Shown: piece after piece, positions 34,230-42,782 of the stretch | Position numbering within the stretch: position 1 is the first letter of the stretch | How the letters are laid out: each line of letters begins with the position of its first letter | Notes under the pieces: model-generated | The model's database searches: none | What the model was told of the DNA's origin: nothing | The model's input: only the letters and a program-made list of their open reading frames with translations | Assembly (NCBI RefSeq): GCF_003846185.1 | Contig: NZ_ML123034.1 | Location: 1,680,569 to 1,744,568, forward strand | Source: Streptomyces sp. ADI96-02 | GTDB lineage: Bacteria > Actinomycetota > Actinomycetes > Streptomycetales > Streptomycetaceae | DNA: 64,000 nucleotides | Direction of reading: 5' to 3' | Translations under genes and position numbers: made by a program

Positions 34230-34262
34230 CTGTTCCGTCCCTTTCGACGTTGAGGAAAGAAT

Positions 34263-35129
34263 ATGAAACTGTGCAGCCTTCGGTCCGACAGCGGTGAAGA
34301 CGTAGGCTTCGAAACGGCCGGCGGAATCGTCCTGCTCAGCTCGATCAACAAGGTGACGGGCAACGAGTTCGGCCCGACCCTCTTCGAGATCGTCACCGAG
34401 GGGCAGCGCGATCGGCTGGAATCCGCTCTGGCCAACCCCGACGTACTGGCCACCGCGGTCCGAGACGACCACCCGAACTTCTTGCCCCTCTACCGGAATC
34501 CTCCGAAGCTGTGGGGGGTGGGACTCAACTACCGTCGGCACGCGGACGACCTGGAAGCGGTCCAACCGCCGGACGTCCCCGGCTCGTATCTGAGGCCCAA
34601 CAGCACGGTGATCGGGGACGGGGACGAGATTCTCCTGCCGGGCCAGTCCCAACGGGTGACCGCCGAGGCCGAACTCGGGGTGGTGGTGGGCACCACCTGC
34701 CGGGATGTCCCGGAGGCCGAGGCCGGCTCAGTCGTCTTCGGCTTCACCACGGTGCTCGACATGACGGCCGAGGACGCCATCCGCGTCAACCCGCGCTACA
34801 TACCGTGGGCCAAGGCGTTCGACACCTTCTGCAGTATCGGACCGTGGATCGTCACCCCCGACGAGGTGAAGGACCTGGCCTCGGTGCGCATCTCCACCAT
34901 CGTCAACGGCCGGACCATCGCCACCAACCAGGTATCCGCGATGCTGCGGAACCCATACTGGCAGGTCAGCCACTTCTCCGGTGGCATGGTCCTGGAAGCG
35001 GGAACCATCATCGCCACGGGAACTCCCGGTGCCGGGGTCATCCAGGACGGCGACACGGTCGAGGCGGACGTGACGGGGGTGGGCCGGCTCCGTAACCGGG
35101 TGCGCCACTCGACCAACCCTGCCGGCTGA
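34263..35129 (+). CDS. Fumarylacetoacetate hydrolase (FAH) family protein
   Basis: 288 aa. FAH family includes acylpyruvate hydrolases, 2-oxo acid hydratases and decarboxylases. N-terminal small domain, then the catalytic beta-roll with KLWGVGLNYRRHADD and the metal ligands Glu-x-Glu in VTAEAELGVVVG (about residues 137-139) and Asp in FTTVLDMTAED. The GMVLEAGTIIATGTPGAGV block is the conserved C-terminal loop. GAGGAAAGAAT precedes ATG 34263. With the aldolase and alpha/beta hydrolase nearby it suggests metabolism of 2-oxo or 1,3-dicarbonyl acids. Confidence 0.9.
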   Translation: MKLCSLRSDSGEDVGFETAGGIVLLSSINKVTGNEFGPTLFEIVTEGQRDRLESALANPDVLATAVRDDHPNFLPLYRNPPKLWGVGLNYRRHADDLEAVQPPDVPGSYLRPNSTVIGDGDEILLPGQSQRVTAEAELGVVVGTTCRDVPEAEAGSVVFGFTTVLDMTAEDAIRVNPRYIPWAKAFDTFCSIGPWIVTPDEVKDLASVRISTIVNGRTIATNQVSAMLRNPYWQVSHFSGGMVLEAGTIIATGTPGAGVIQDGDTVEADVTGVGRLRNRVRHSTNPAG

Positions 35130-35352
35130 AGCATCAAGCGACACGGAGAGGGCCTCGGCCCGGCCCGGCCCGTCGACAGACCGTTGGTAGAAGGGTGATG
35201 GGTCCCCGGGTTTCTCCGGGGCCCATCACGGGGAATCTCCGCAGTCGAGTCGGTGGGCGCGAACGGCCCGGTGGGCCGGGACGAGCGGGGCGTGCCGACC
35301 ACAGGTCATCGCCGTGATGCCGACCGGTGGCGTTCCGGGGAAGACTGAGTCC

Positions 35353-36615
35353 ATGAGAGACATCGTTTTCACGCGCGAGAGCGGCTGGATCCCGAACGTG
35401 ATCCGCGAGGACGGCGAGCTGAGGCTGATGCTCGGTGCCGGGGCCGACGCCAACCACGCTCCTCGCACCTTCACGTTCTCGATCAGCGAGGCCCATCTCG
35501 CGGTGATCCGGGAGGAACTGGCCAGACACCTGCTGCTGTGGAGTGCGGCCCTCCCGCTGTGCGACGCCGCCGGAACCCGGGGCCGGCTCGACGAGGACGC
35601 CGCCGTCGCGCTCCTGGACCCGATCCTCCTCGCCGCGCCCGCGGATGTCGACGCGCTCTTCCGGCGCATCCGGTGGGACAGGAGCCGGCTCATCGCCCAC
35701 GGGGCCGACATCGGTCTGCTGGAGCGCGGTCAGGTGTGCGCGGCGATGCGCGCGGCGACAGAGGCGTCGAACGGGAAACGGGCTCAGGAGTACCACGCGG
35801 ACCGCCGTCGCGCCGAGCGCGGAGCAGTACTCGGCCCACTTGACGCCGCGATTCTGAGGTACACGGGCCAGTACCTGCACGGCGCGACGGTTCCGAGGCG
35901 GATGCCCGATGCCGTCGACCCCGCGCTGCTGCCCGACGTCATACGGGTGGTCGCCACCGCTGAGCAGGCGTGCGCCGGAATGCGGATCGGCCGCGATCCG
36001 CGACGGGGAAACCGCGCCACGGACAGGCGCGACTGGGATCGGATGGAGACGACGGTCGAAGCGGCCGTGCGCCGTGCACACCCTCAGCTCGTCGATGACG
36101 CGGTGCGTACCGTGGGCGTCCTGATGTGCTCGGAGGCCGCGGACCGCTCCAGGAACACCCCCGTGGAGGATGACGAGGACGCCGCCGCCCACCGTGCCGA
36201 CTCCGGCGGGAGTGCGAGGAAGACGGTCCTGTCGTTCACCGACGACAAGGGCGTCGAGAGGAAATGGCTACGGGACAGCCCCCGCACTGCCGCCGCGGAG
36301 TTCTGGGAGTTCGTCGGCGATCGCTCTGCCGCGGACAACGAAGTGTTCACCATCGAGGACGAGGAGATGGGCGAGGGGATCCAGCTCCACTTCTACGCAG
36401 ACTCCATCGCCCGGATCACGACGCTGCGCGAGGGCGACGGCAGTTCGGATCCGGAGTACCGGGTCGAGTACAGCCTGGTCGACGGGATCGGCGGATACCG
36501 GAACCTGGTGAGCGCCTTCGTCCGCGGCGGCTGCGCCGCACTCGAAGAGCACGGTCCCTGGATGTCGGATGCCGCCGAGTTCGAGCGCGCGCGTCGGCGG
36601 CGCGACGCCCGGTAG
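35353..36615 (+). CDS. Conserved Streptomyces protein (DUF6357-like)
   Basis: 420 aa, soluble. N-terminus MRDIVFTRESGWIPNV and LGAGADANHAPRTFTFSIS, a middle helical part with a run of Arg (YHADRRRAERGAV), and an acidic C-terminal domain (FTIEDEEMGEGIQLHFYADSIARIT) that resembles a small immunity- or SMI-like alpha/beta domain. I recall such proteins as DUF6357, unverified. ATG 35353 was chosen over the upstream in-frame ATG because homology-like sequence starts there. No evident link to the surrounding enzymes. Confidence 0.75.
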   Translation: MRDIVFTRESGWIPNVIREDGELRLMLGAGADANHAPRTFTFSISEAHLAVIREELARHLLLWSAALPLCDAAGTRGRLDEDAAVALLDPILLAAPADVDALFRRIRWDRSRLIAHGADIGLLERGQVCAAMRAATEASNGKRAQEYHADRRRAERGAVLGPLDAAILRYTGQYLHGATVPRRMPDAVDPALLPDVIRVVATAEQACAGMRIGRDPRRGNRATDRRDWDRMETTVEAAVRRAHPQLVDDAVRTVGVLMCSEAADRSRNTPVEDDEDAAAHRADSGGSARKTVLSFTDDKGVERKWLRDSPRTAAAEFWEFVGDRSAADNEVFTIEDEEMGEGIQLHFYADSIARITTLREGDGSSDPEYRVEYSLVDGIGGYRNLVSAFVRGGCAALEEHGPWMSDAAEFERARRRRDAR

Positions 36616-36888
36616 CTCAGCGGGAGCCCGCGCGCCCGCGACACCAGGAGCGGCCGTCCGTACGGCTCGGCCGGCCAGGGCCTCGGCGGCCTCACGCAGG
36701 CAGCGGTGGGCAGTCGCGATTCCGATACCGACCCGGGTGGCCGACTGAGCGGATCGGCGTGCGGCGTCGGATGCGGTGCGTCGCAAGGCGGAGGGGCGTC
36801 CGCACACTGGATGTATGCGGACGTTCCGACAACGCGGCGAGGTGCGGTAGTTGTCGTCGCGCGCCCGACCAGGGACTGCGGGAGGGCC

Positions 36889-37932
36889 TCAGAATCGATG
36901 TGCTGCGAGGCTGCCTGCGATCTCCCTGACCAGATCCTCGCTGGGGCGTACTCTTTCGCTTTCCGCCACAGCAGCCATCAGCTTGAACACGTCGACGCCT
37001 TTGGCCTTTGCGCACTTCGTGATCAGCGGGAAGAAGCTGGAGTGCATCTGCGTCAGCCCGCCGACCACCTGGTAGATGCGGTCGTCGTGGAGTCGCGGGA
37101 GAGGACGCACCACGGTCTCGCTCAGTCGGGCCAGCTCCTGGTAGTCGTAGGGCGTCGCGTCTCCGACGCGCCCCTCCAGGATCGCGGCGAACGCCTCGGT
37201 GATCGTGTTGCCGGCCCCTCTGCCGATTCCGTCGAGTGTGGTGTCGACATAGCGAGCGCCGCCCTCCACCGCGGCGAGGGCATTGGCATTGGCCAGCCCC
37301 AGGTTGTCGTGGCCGTGGAATCCGAGCGGCACGGGGACCGCTTCGCCCACGTGCTGGAACAACTCCGTCACCTCGGTCGGCAGGAAGCCGCCGACCGAGT
37401 CGACCAGATAGACGCTCTCCGCGCCGTACCGCGCACAGTCGCGGACCGCGGATATGACACCTGCCGTGTCCAGCACGTTCGTCTTCATCAGGTTGATGAA
37501 GGTCTGCAAGCCGTGCTCGCGCGCCAACCCGACGAATTCCTCGGCCGGAGCGGTGTCCGTGATGTCCACGCCCACGCGCACGAAGCGCATTCCGCCCGCG
37601 ATGGCCTGTTTCAGGTCGGTCAGTTTCGCGATACCGGGGATACAGAACATCCCCCAGCTCGCCTCACGGAGGGTTTCGGAGGCGAGCTCGAAGCTCCGCT
37701 CGTCCGGGACCAGTGTCGGCTTGCCCAAGGCGTCGGCCGCGTTGAGCCCCAGACCGTGTCCCAGCTCGATCAGGCGTATGCCCGACCGCTCCAGGCCGAC
37801 CAGGACGCGCCGGATGGTCTGCTCGGTGAACTGGAAATCGACGGAGTAGCTGCCGTCCCTGAGCGTGCAGTCGAGTAACTCGACAACGCCTGGGACCGTG
37901 TTGGAGGGTGTCTCTGTCGACGAGATTTTCAT
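36889..37932 (-). CDS. DRE-TIM aldolase (4-hydroxy-2-oxovalerate aldolase/HMG-CoA lyase-like), TTA codon
   Basis: 347 aa. HMGL-like TIM barrel: the DxTxRDG metal motif is LLDCTLRDGSYSVDF (about residues 20-28), IELGHGLG follows, and the divalent-metal His pair is in GFHGHDNLGLANA (about 205). The barrel plus a short C-terminal helical region matches DmpG/MhpE-type aldolases that cleave 4-hydroxy-2-oxo acids to pyruvate and an aldehyde. Leu19 is TTA (37876-37878). No acylating aldehyde dehydrogenase partner (DmpF) is present. ATG 37932 start has only a weak SD. Divergent from the PhyH gene. Confidence 0.88.
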   Translation of the reverse strand: MKISSTETPSNTVPGVVELLDCTLRDGSYSVDFQFTEQTIRRVLVGLERSGIRLIELGHGLGLNAADALGKPTLVPDERSFELASETLREASWGMFCIPGIAKLTDLKQAIAGGMRFVRVGVDITDTAPAEEFVGLAREHGLQTFINLMKTNVLDTAGVISAVRDCARYGAESVYLVDSVGGFLPTEVTELFQHVGEAVPVPLGFHGHDNLGLANANALAAVEGGARYVDTTLDGIGRGAGNTITEAFAAILEGRVGDATPYDYQELARLSETVVRPLPRLHDDRIYQVVGGLTQMHSSFFPLITKCAKAKGVDVFKLMAAVAESERVRPSEDLVREIAGSLAAHRF

Positions 37933-38365
37933 GGAAACCCCATGGGACGGAATGGGCGGCACTCGGACCGTGTACCGGCGTGATGAAACGCCGGAATCCC
38001 CGGACTGCCCCGAGGCAGAACATCAGGGCTGTCCCGCGATTCCTCGCGACGCCCGCCTGGAATCGCGGGACAGCCCTTGGCCTGCCGGCGCATCCGGAGA
38101 CATGTCGTCGAGAAGATTAGTCGAGAGGAGGGAGGTCGACCGGCAGGGACGGGCGGAAGAATGTTCGAAGCGGCAGAACGGGCGGCAGTTCCCAAAGTGC
38201 CTCTGTTCTGCATGCCCCTACGCTTGTGCGGAGTCAGGCGGAAGTGCGATGGTGACGACCATTCGATGCGCCGGGCGGGCAGGAAACCCGGCCCCCTTGC
38301 CGGCTCGTACCGAATGCCTTGGCGAGGCCGCAGTTTCCAGATCTTTCAGATTGGGGCACGCATCC
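37933..38365. other. Divergent promoter region with a large hairpin
   Basis: 433 bp between the aldolase and dioxygenase genes. No gene seen. It contains the 19-bp perfect inverted repeat at 38025-38077 and mixed GC. Both promoters must lie here. Confidence 0.7.
38025..38077. repeat. 19-bp perfect inverted repeat (hairpin or MITE-like end pair)
   Basis: AGGGCTGTCCCGCGATTCC (38025-38043) and its exact complement (38059-38077) flank a 15-nt loop. It lies between divergent genes, so it is unlikely to be a normal terminator. It could be the fused ends of a small transposable element or a regulatory structure. Confidence 0.8.
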
Positions 38366-39256
38366 ATGAGTCAGGTACTCACCGACCAGCAGGTGGAGTT
38401 CTACCGGAACAACGGGTTCTGCGTCGCGGAAGGCATCATCGGCGACCAGCTCGTGGAAAGGGCGCGGAACGTCATCGACGGCTTGCTTTCTTCCCCCGAC
38501 ATCACCGACGTCGCGGAACTGGAACCGGGTGACGAGATGATGGCCCGCCGGATCTGGGCCCCGACCAGCCGCGACAAGGTCTTCGTGGAAATTGCCGAGG
38601 ATGAGATCCTGCTCGACGCCGCGGCTCAACTAATAGGACCTGACATCGTCCTCCAGTACTCCAAGCTGAACGTCAAGCCCCCGAAGGTGGGGAGCGTGGT
38701 CGAGTGGCATCAGGACTTCGCCTACTATCCGCACACCAACACGGATCTGCTGGCCTGCCTGATCTACCTCGACGATGCGACTCCGGAGAACTCCTGCCTG
38801 AAGGTGGCGGCCGGCTCGCACCGGCAGGGCATCCTGAGTCACCACGTCGACGAGCATTTCGGGGGGAAGATCACCTCGCTGGCCGACGTCGGTGTCGACG
38901 AATCCACCGTGGTCGACTGCCCCGGACCCGCCGGCACCGTGGTCTTCCTGCATCCCCTCGCGGCCCACGCCTCGGAGAAGAACACGTCGGACCGCTACCG
39001 CCGCGTGTTCATCCCCGCATTCCGCAGTGCCGACGCCCTGCCCATCTACTACGGCCCGCACGCAGCGCACAACGAACCCACGGCCAAGCTGGTGCGGGGC
39101 AGGCAAGCCACGACCGCGCGTTGCGAGGAAGGCGTATGGCAGTTGCCCCTGGCTGCCGCCGAGTTCAACTCCCTCTACCAGATCCAGGAGGGGTCGCACC
39201 TCGACGCGAAGAAGTCCTCGACCGGATACTTCTCGCACGAGACGAAAGCCGACTAG
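38366..39256 (+). CDS. Phytanoyl-CoA dioxygenase (PhyH) family Fe(II)/2-oxoglutarate enzyme
   Basis: 296 aa. Jelly-roll non-heme iron oxygenase. Iron ligands: His-x-Asp in SVVEWHQDFAYYPH (about residues 116-118) and the distal His in FLHPLAAHASEKNTS (about 198); the 2-oxoglutarate-binding Arg is in RYRRVFI. Length fits PhyH hydroxylases of natural-product pathways. The ATG at 38366 was chosen over the long upstream reading because PhyH homology starts with LTDQQVEFYRNNGF. First of three same-direction genes with an alpha/beta hydrolase and an MFS gene. Probably hydroxylates the pathway intermediate. Confidence 0.9.
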   Translation: MSQVLTDQQVEFYRNNGFCVAEGIIGDQLVERARNVIDGLLSSPDITDVAELEPGDEMMARRIWAPTSRDKVFVEIAEDEILLDAAAQLIGPDIVLQYSKLNVKPPKVGSVVEWHQDFAYYPHTNTDLLACLIYLDDATPENSCLKVAAGSHRQGILSHHVDEHFGGKITSLADVGVDESTVVDCPGPAGTVVFLHPLAAHASEKNTSDRYRRVFIPAFRSADALPIYYGPHAAHNEPTAKLVRGRQATTARCEEGVWQLPLAAAEFNSLYQIQEGSHLDAKKSSTGYFSHETKAD

Positions 39257-39385
39257 TCTGCCCGCGGAGCCGCCTCGCACCATGACGGGGGGATGCGGCT
39301 CGATGACGGACGCCGGGCCCGTGATCGCGGCGGCCCCGGGTGTCCCGAGGGCGTTCATCGAGTTCGAGCGAGAGGACCTTCACGG

Positions 39386-40168
39386 GTGCCGTACGCCGTG
39401 GCCGAAGACGGGGCCCGTATCGCGTATCAGTCACAGGGCAGCGGTCCTCCCCTTCTCCTCCTGTCCGGCCAGGCCAACAGCCACCACTGGTGGGACGGCG
39501 TCCGCGAGGACTTCCACACAGCGCGCCGCACCATCACCCTCGACTATCGAGGCACCGGGTCGAGCGACCGGCCCGACGAGGCGTACAGCACCGAGTTGTT
39601 CGCCCGGGACGCCGTCGCGGTGCTCGACGCGCTGGATGTGGACCGGGCGGACGTCTACGGCACGTCCATGGGCGGACGGGTCGCGCAGTGGCTCGCCGTC
39701 CGCAACCCGGACCGGGTCCGTGCCCTCGTCCTCGGTTGCACCTCGCCCGGCGGCGCCCACTCCGTCGAGCGGGACGCGGAGGTGCGTCGTGCGCTGTCCC
39801 AGCCCTGCCCGACCGCCGCCCGGCAAGCGCTTCTGGACCTGATGTACACGCCGGGGTGGCTGGGAAGCCACCCCGGGCCGTACCACGTCCTCGGTGACGC
39901 CACGATGCCCGCTCACGCACGGCGGCGACACCGACTGGCCGGCGACCAGCACGACGCGTGGCACGTGCTGCCGAGCATCGGCGCGCCCACCCTCGTCCTG
40001 CACGGTGACGCCGACCGGCTCAATCCGGTGGCCAACGCGCGGCTTCTGCGCGAACGCATTCCCCGCGCCGTCCTGCACCTCCTCCCGGGAGCCAGACACG
40101 CCTACTTCGACGAGTTCCGCGACATCGCCGGAGCCCGCGTTCGAGACTTCCTGGAGCAGCACCCGTGA
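39386..40168 (+). CDS. Alpha/beta hydrolase
   Basis: 260 aa. Classic alpha/beta hydrolase: oxyanion region LLLLSGQANSHHWW, TLDYRGTGSSDRP, nucleophile Ser94 in YGTSMGG, acid Asp in LHGDADRLNP and His in PGARHAYFDEF. Similar in layout to MhpC/PcaD-type hydrolases and many pathway thioester or lactone hydrolases. GTG 39386 was chosen with an AGAGGA element about 10 nt upstream; an upstream in-frame ATG at 39293 has no support. 129 bp after the PhyH gene and 51 bp before the MFS gene. Confidence 0.87.
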   Translation: MPYAVAEDGARIAYQSQGSGPPLLLLSGQANSHHWWDGVREDFHTARRTITLDYRGTGSSDRPDEAYSTELFARDAVAVLDALDVDRADVYGTSMGGRVAQWLAVRNPDRVRALVLGCTSPGGAHSVERDAEVRRALSQPCPTAARQALLDLMYTPGWLGSHPGPYHVLGDATMPAHARRRHRLAGDQHDAWHVLPSIGAPTLVLHGDADRLNPVANARLLRERIPRAVLHLLPGARHAYFDEFRDIAGARVRDFLEQHP

Positions 40169-40219
40169 GCCGCCCCGCACCCGCCCGAGCACCTGCCCCA
40201 GCCGATTCGACGAGGTCCG

Positions 40220-41491
40220 ATGCCTGAGGCCCGCGCGCGCCGTCAGCCGATCGAGGCGGAGAGCGCGAAACCCGCGATTCCATCCGTTCCACGTGCTGTG
40301 TTACCCGCCCTGTGCGCCACCCAGATCACCAGCTGGGGCGTTCTCTACTACGCCTTTCCCAACCTGCGGTCAGCCATCACCGCAGAGACCGGATGGTCCG
40401 CCACCGTCACCACCGCGGCCTTCTCAGCAGCACTTCTCACGTCCGCGGCGGTGGGCATCCCCCTCGGCCGGGTCCTCGACCGCAACGGGCCCCGCGCCGT
40501 CATGACGGGCGGATCCGTACTGGCCTCCCTGTCACTTCTCGCGGTGGCCGCCGCGCCCACGCTGCCCCTCTTCGTCGCGGCCTGGTTCGCCGCGGGCACC
40601 GCGATGGCCGCGACCTTCTATCAACCCGCGTTCGCCGCCGTGACGCGGTGGTGGGGGGAGAGCCGGGTCAAAGCGCTGACGGCCGTGACGCTCACCGGCG
40701 GATTGGCGTCCACGGTCTTCTCACCGCTCACCGCCCTGCTCGTCGGCCCCCTCGGCTGGCGTGGCACCTACGTCGTCCTCGCCCTGGTGCTCGCTCTCAT
40801 CACCATCCCCGCGCACGCTCTGGCTCTGCGCGCCCCTTGGCCGCCGCTGCCCGAGAGCACCGATTCGACGGCCCGCAAGCCCGAGGAGCACATCGCCCGT
40901 TCCCGTCCCTTCGTCCTCCTGACGTGTGCCATGACGCTCTCCGGGTTCACCATCTGGGCCGTCCTCATCGCGATGGTGCCGCTGATGATCGAACGCGGCG
41001 CCAGTGTCACGACGGCCGCCTGGGCGCTGGGGTTGTGCGGTGTGGGCCAAGCGGTCGGGCGCGCCTGTTACGCCGCAGTCGCCCGCCGGACGACTGTCGC
41101 CACCCGCACCTGTCTGCTCATCGGGGCCGGCGGCGTCAGCACGGCCCTGCTGGGTCTCGTACGCGGACCGATCTGGCTGCTCCTCGTGCTGGCGGCGTTC
41201 GCCGGCATCGTCCGCGGCAACCTCACACTGCTGCAAGCCACCGCCGTCTCCGACCGCTGGGGCATCGCCGCCTACGGCCGCCTCTCGGCACTCCTGGCCG
41301 CTCCCGTCACCGTCACCAGTGCCCTGACACCCTTCATCACCGCGGCGCTGGCCCCGCTGCTGGGCGGCTACCCTCGTCTCTTCCTTCTGCTGGCCGGCGT
41401 CTCGGTCCTGTCCATGCTCTTCGCGACGGCCACCGGAGCAAGGCGCCCCACGGCGCCGTCGACCGGAACTTCAGGGAGCGGCGGGCGGTGA
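40220..41491 (+). CDS. MFS transporter with TTA codon, likely exporter of the locus
   Basis: 423 aa, about 12 hydrophobic segments, of the OFA/monocarboxylate-porter-like MFS type: TQITSWGVLYYAFPNLRSAI in helix 1 and GIPLGRVLDRNGPRAVMTGG after helix 2. The WGVLYYAF-type helix 1 occurs in exporters of small acids. Leu28 is TTA (40301-40303), like the regulator and the aldolase. The last gene of the locus; RNase P RNA follows on the other strand. Confidence 0.88.
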   Translation: MPEARARRQPIEAESAKPAIPSVPRAVLPALCATQITSWGVLYYAFPNLRSAITAETGWSATVTTAAFSAALLTSAAVGIPLGRVLDRNGPRAVMTGGSVLASLSLLAVAAAPTLPLFVAAWFAAGTAMAATFYQPAFAAVTRWWGESRVKALTAVTLTGGLASTVFSPLTALLVGPLGWRGTYVVLALVLALITIPAHALALRAPWPPLPESTDSTARKPEEHIARSRPFVLLTCAMTLSGFTIWAVLIAMVPLMIERGASVTTAAWALGLCGVGQAVGRACYAAVARRTTVATRTCLLIGAGGVSTALLGLVRGPIWLLLVLAAFAGIVRGNLTLLQATAVSDRWGIAAYGRLSALLAAPVTVTSALTPFITAALAPLLGGYPRLFLLLAGVSVLSMLFATATGARRPTAPSTGTSGSGGR

Positions 41492-41558
41492 ACGACCTCG
41501 CACGCGGCGGCGACCATGATGCGCCGGTGATCCATTCTGAGGCGGAGCCACGGGTGGC

Positions 41559-41969
41559 GGCAGACGAGTCGGGCTGTACGCCGGGTTCTGTCACCCGGTC
41601 GCCTCGCGGCGGCCGGGGAGACGGCCATCCATCTAGGGCCGGCATTGCTGCCGGCCTCGTGCGGTCTACCCGCGAACTCGGGCGAGCAGCCCTCGGACGT
41701 TCGCGCAGGGCCGTCCTGGGACGACCCCTCTTGACCTTGCTCCGGGTGGGGTTTACCTAGCCGCCTGAGTCGCCTCAGGCGCTGGTGGTCTCTTACACCA
41801 CCGTTTCACCCTTACCCGGGACCGAGGTCCCGGGCGGTCTGCTTTCTGTGGCACTGTCCCGCGGGTCACCCCGGGTGGCCGTTAGCCACCACCCTGCTCT
41901 GTGGAGCCCGGACGTTCCTCGGGAGGATCGGAGATCCCCACGCGGCCGTCCGCCCGGCTCGTCTGCCGT
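41559..41969 (-). ncRNA. rnpB: RNase P RNA
   Basis: About 410 nt, minus strand. The 5' and 3' ends pair as helix P1 (GGCAGACGAG at 41967 downwards with CTCGTCTGCC near 41559). Conserved type A landmarks read on the minus strand: GAGGAACGTCCGGGCTCC near the 5' end, AGGGTGAAACGGTGGTGTAAGAG in the middle, and the 3' part with TAGATGGATGGCC and ACAGAACCCGGC. A TAGGAT -10-like hexamer (41977-41982) is 7 nt upstream. It is the catalytic RNA that trims tRNA 5' ends. Confidence 0.95.
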
Positions 41970-42003
41970 GCCCGCCATCCTAGCCGGTCCCGGTGGCAAG
42001 GGC

Positions 42004-42034
42004 TTGACCTTGTCGCGGCGTCAGGGTTTCTACT
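42004..42034 (+). promoter_or_regulatory. MerR-type promoter with 19-bp spacer, leaderless
   Basis: TTGACC (42004-42009) and TCTACT (42029-42034) are 19 bp apart, the over-long spacing typical of promoters activated by MerR proteins. ACCTTG...CAGGGT in the spacer forms an imperfect dyad. Transcription would start at about the ATG at 42042, giving a leaderless mRNA. Confidence 0.6.
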
Positions 42035-42041
42035 GGCCCGT

Positions 42042-42782
42042 ATGCGTATCGGAGAGATCGCCGGACTCGTCGGAGTGACCTCAAGGGCCGTCCGGCACTA
42101 CCACCACGTCGGCCTGCTACCGGAGCCCGCGCGGCGGTCCAACGGCTACCGCGTATACGGCGTCCGCGACGCCGTCCTCCTCGCCCGGATCCGACGGCTC
42201 ACCGAACTGGGCCTCTCCCTCGACGAGGTGCGGGACGCGCTGGCGGACGACGCCGGGCGGGAACTCTCAGAAGTGCTGGCCGAGTTGGACGCGGATCTCG
42301 CCCGGCAGGAGGACGCGATCCGCGAACGGCGACGAGTGCTGTCGGCTCTCCTGGCCGGCCCGCTCACCCCGGGCGGGCCGTTCTCCCCCGCGCTCGCCGC
42401 GCTCCTGGACCGCTCGCCCGCCACCACGTCCAGGGCCGCGGCCAAGGACCGCCGGCACCTTGAGCTGTTGGACGCGGCCGGTGACGCGAGTGACGTGTTC
42501 GCGGCACTGCACCCCCTGGTCGAGGACCCAGGTGTCCTCGACCTGTACGAGCGGCTGGACGAACTGGAAGGCGCGGCGGTGGACGATCCCCGCGTCGCGC
42601 CGCTGGCGGCCGATCTCGCCGCCGCCGTACCGGACGAGGTGCTGGCGTACCTGCCTCAAGGAGAGCCGCGGGCTTCCGGTGTGGGAACGGCTCTGCTGGA
42701 GGACTATCCGCCCGCGCAGCGCGAAGTGGTGCGCGGGGTGATGGCCGCACTGACGGAGCGGGCGCGCGGGCGGACGCCGTGA
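42042..42782 (+). CDS. MerR family transcriptional regulator
   Basis: 246 aa. N-terminal winged HTH MRIGEIAGLVGVTSRAVRHYHHVGLLPEP (residues 1-29) followed by the dimerisation coiled coil (about 75-110). The C-terminal effector domain of about 130 residues is not recognised. ATG 42042 has no SD and lies 7 nt after a -10-like element, so it is likely leaderless and autoregulated through the 19-bp-spacer promoter. Its stop overlaps the GTG start of the next gene (GTGA, 42779-42782). Confidence 0.9.
   Translation: MRIGEIAGLVGVTSRAVRHYHHVGLLPEPARRSNGYRVYGVRDAVLLARIRRLTELGLSLDEVRDALADDAGRELSEVLAELDADLARQEDAIRERRRVLSALLAGPLTPGGPFSPALAALLDRSPATTSRAAAKDRRHLELLDAAGDASDVFAALHPLVEDPGVLDLYERLDELEGAAVDDPRVAPLAADLAAAVPDEVLAYLPQGEPRASGVGTALLEDYPPAQREVVRGVMAALTERARGRTP

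Noticed and set aside
36706..37878. 390-residue plus-strand open frame opposite the aldolase
   Set aside because: Shadow of the aldolase gene; the minus-strand protein has all catalytic motifs.
41785..42078. Plus-strand open frame near 41.8 kb
   Set aside because: Lies on the complement of RNase P RNA.
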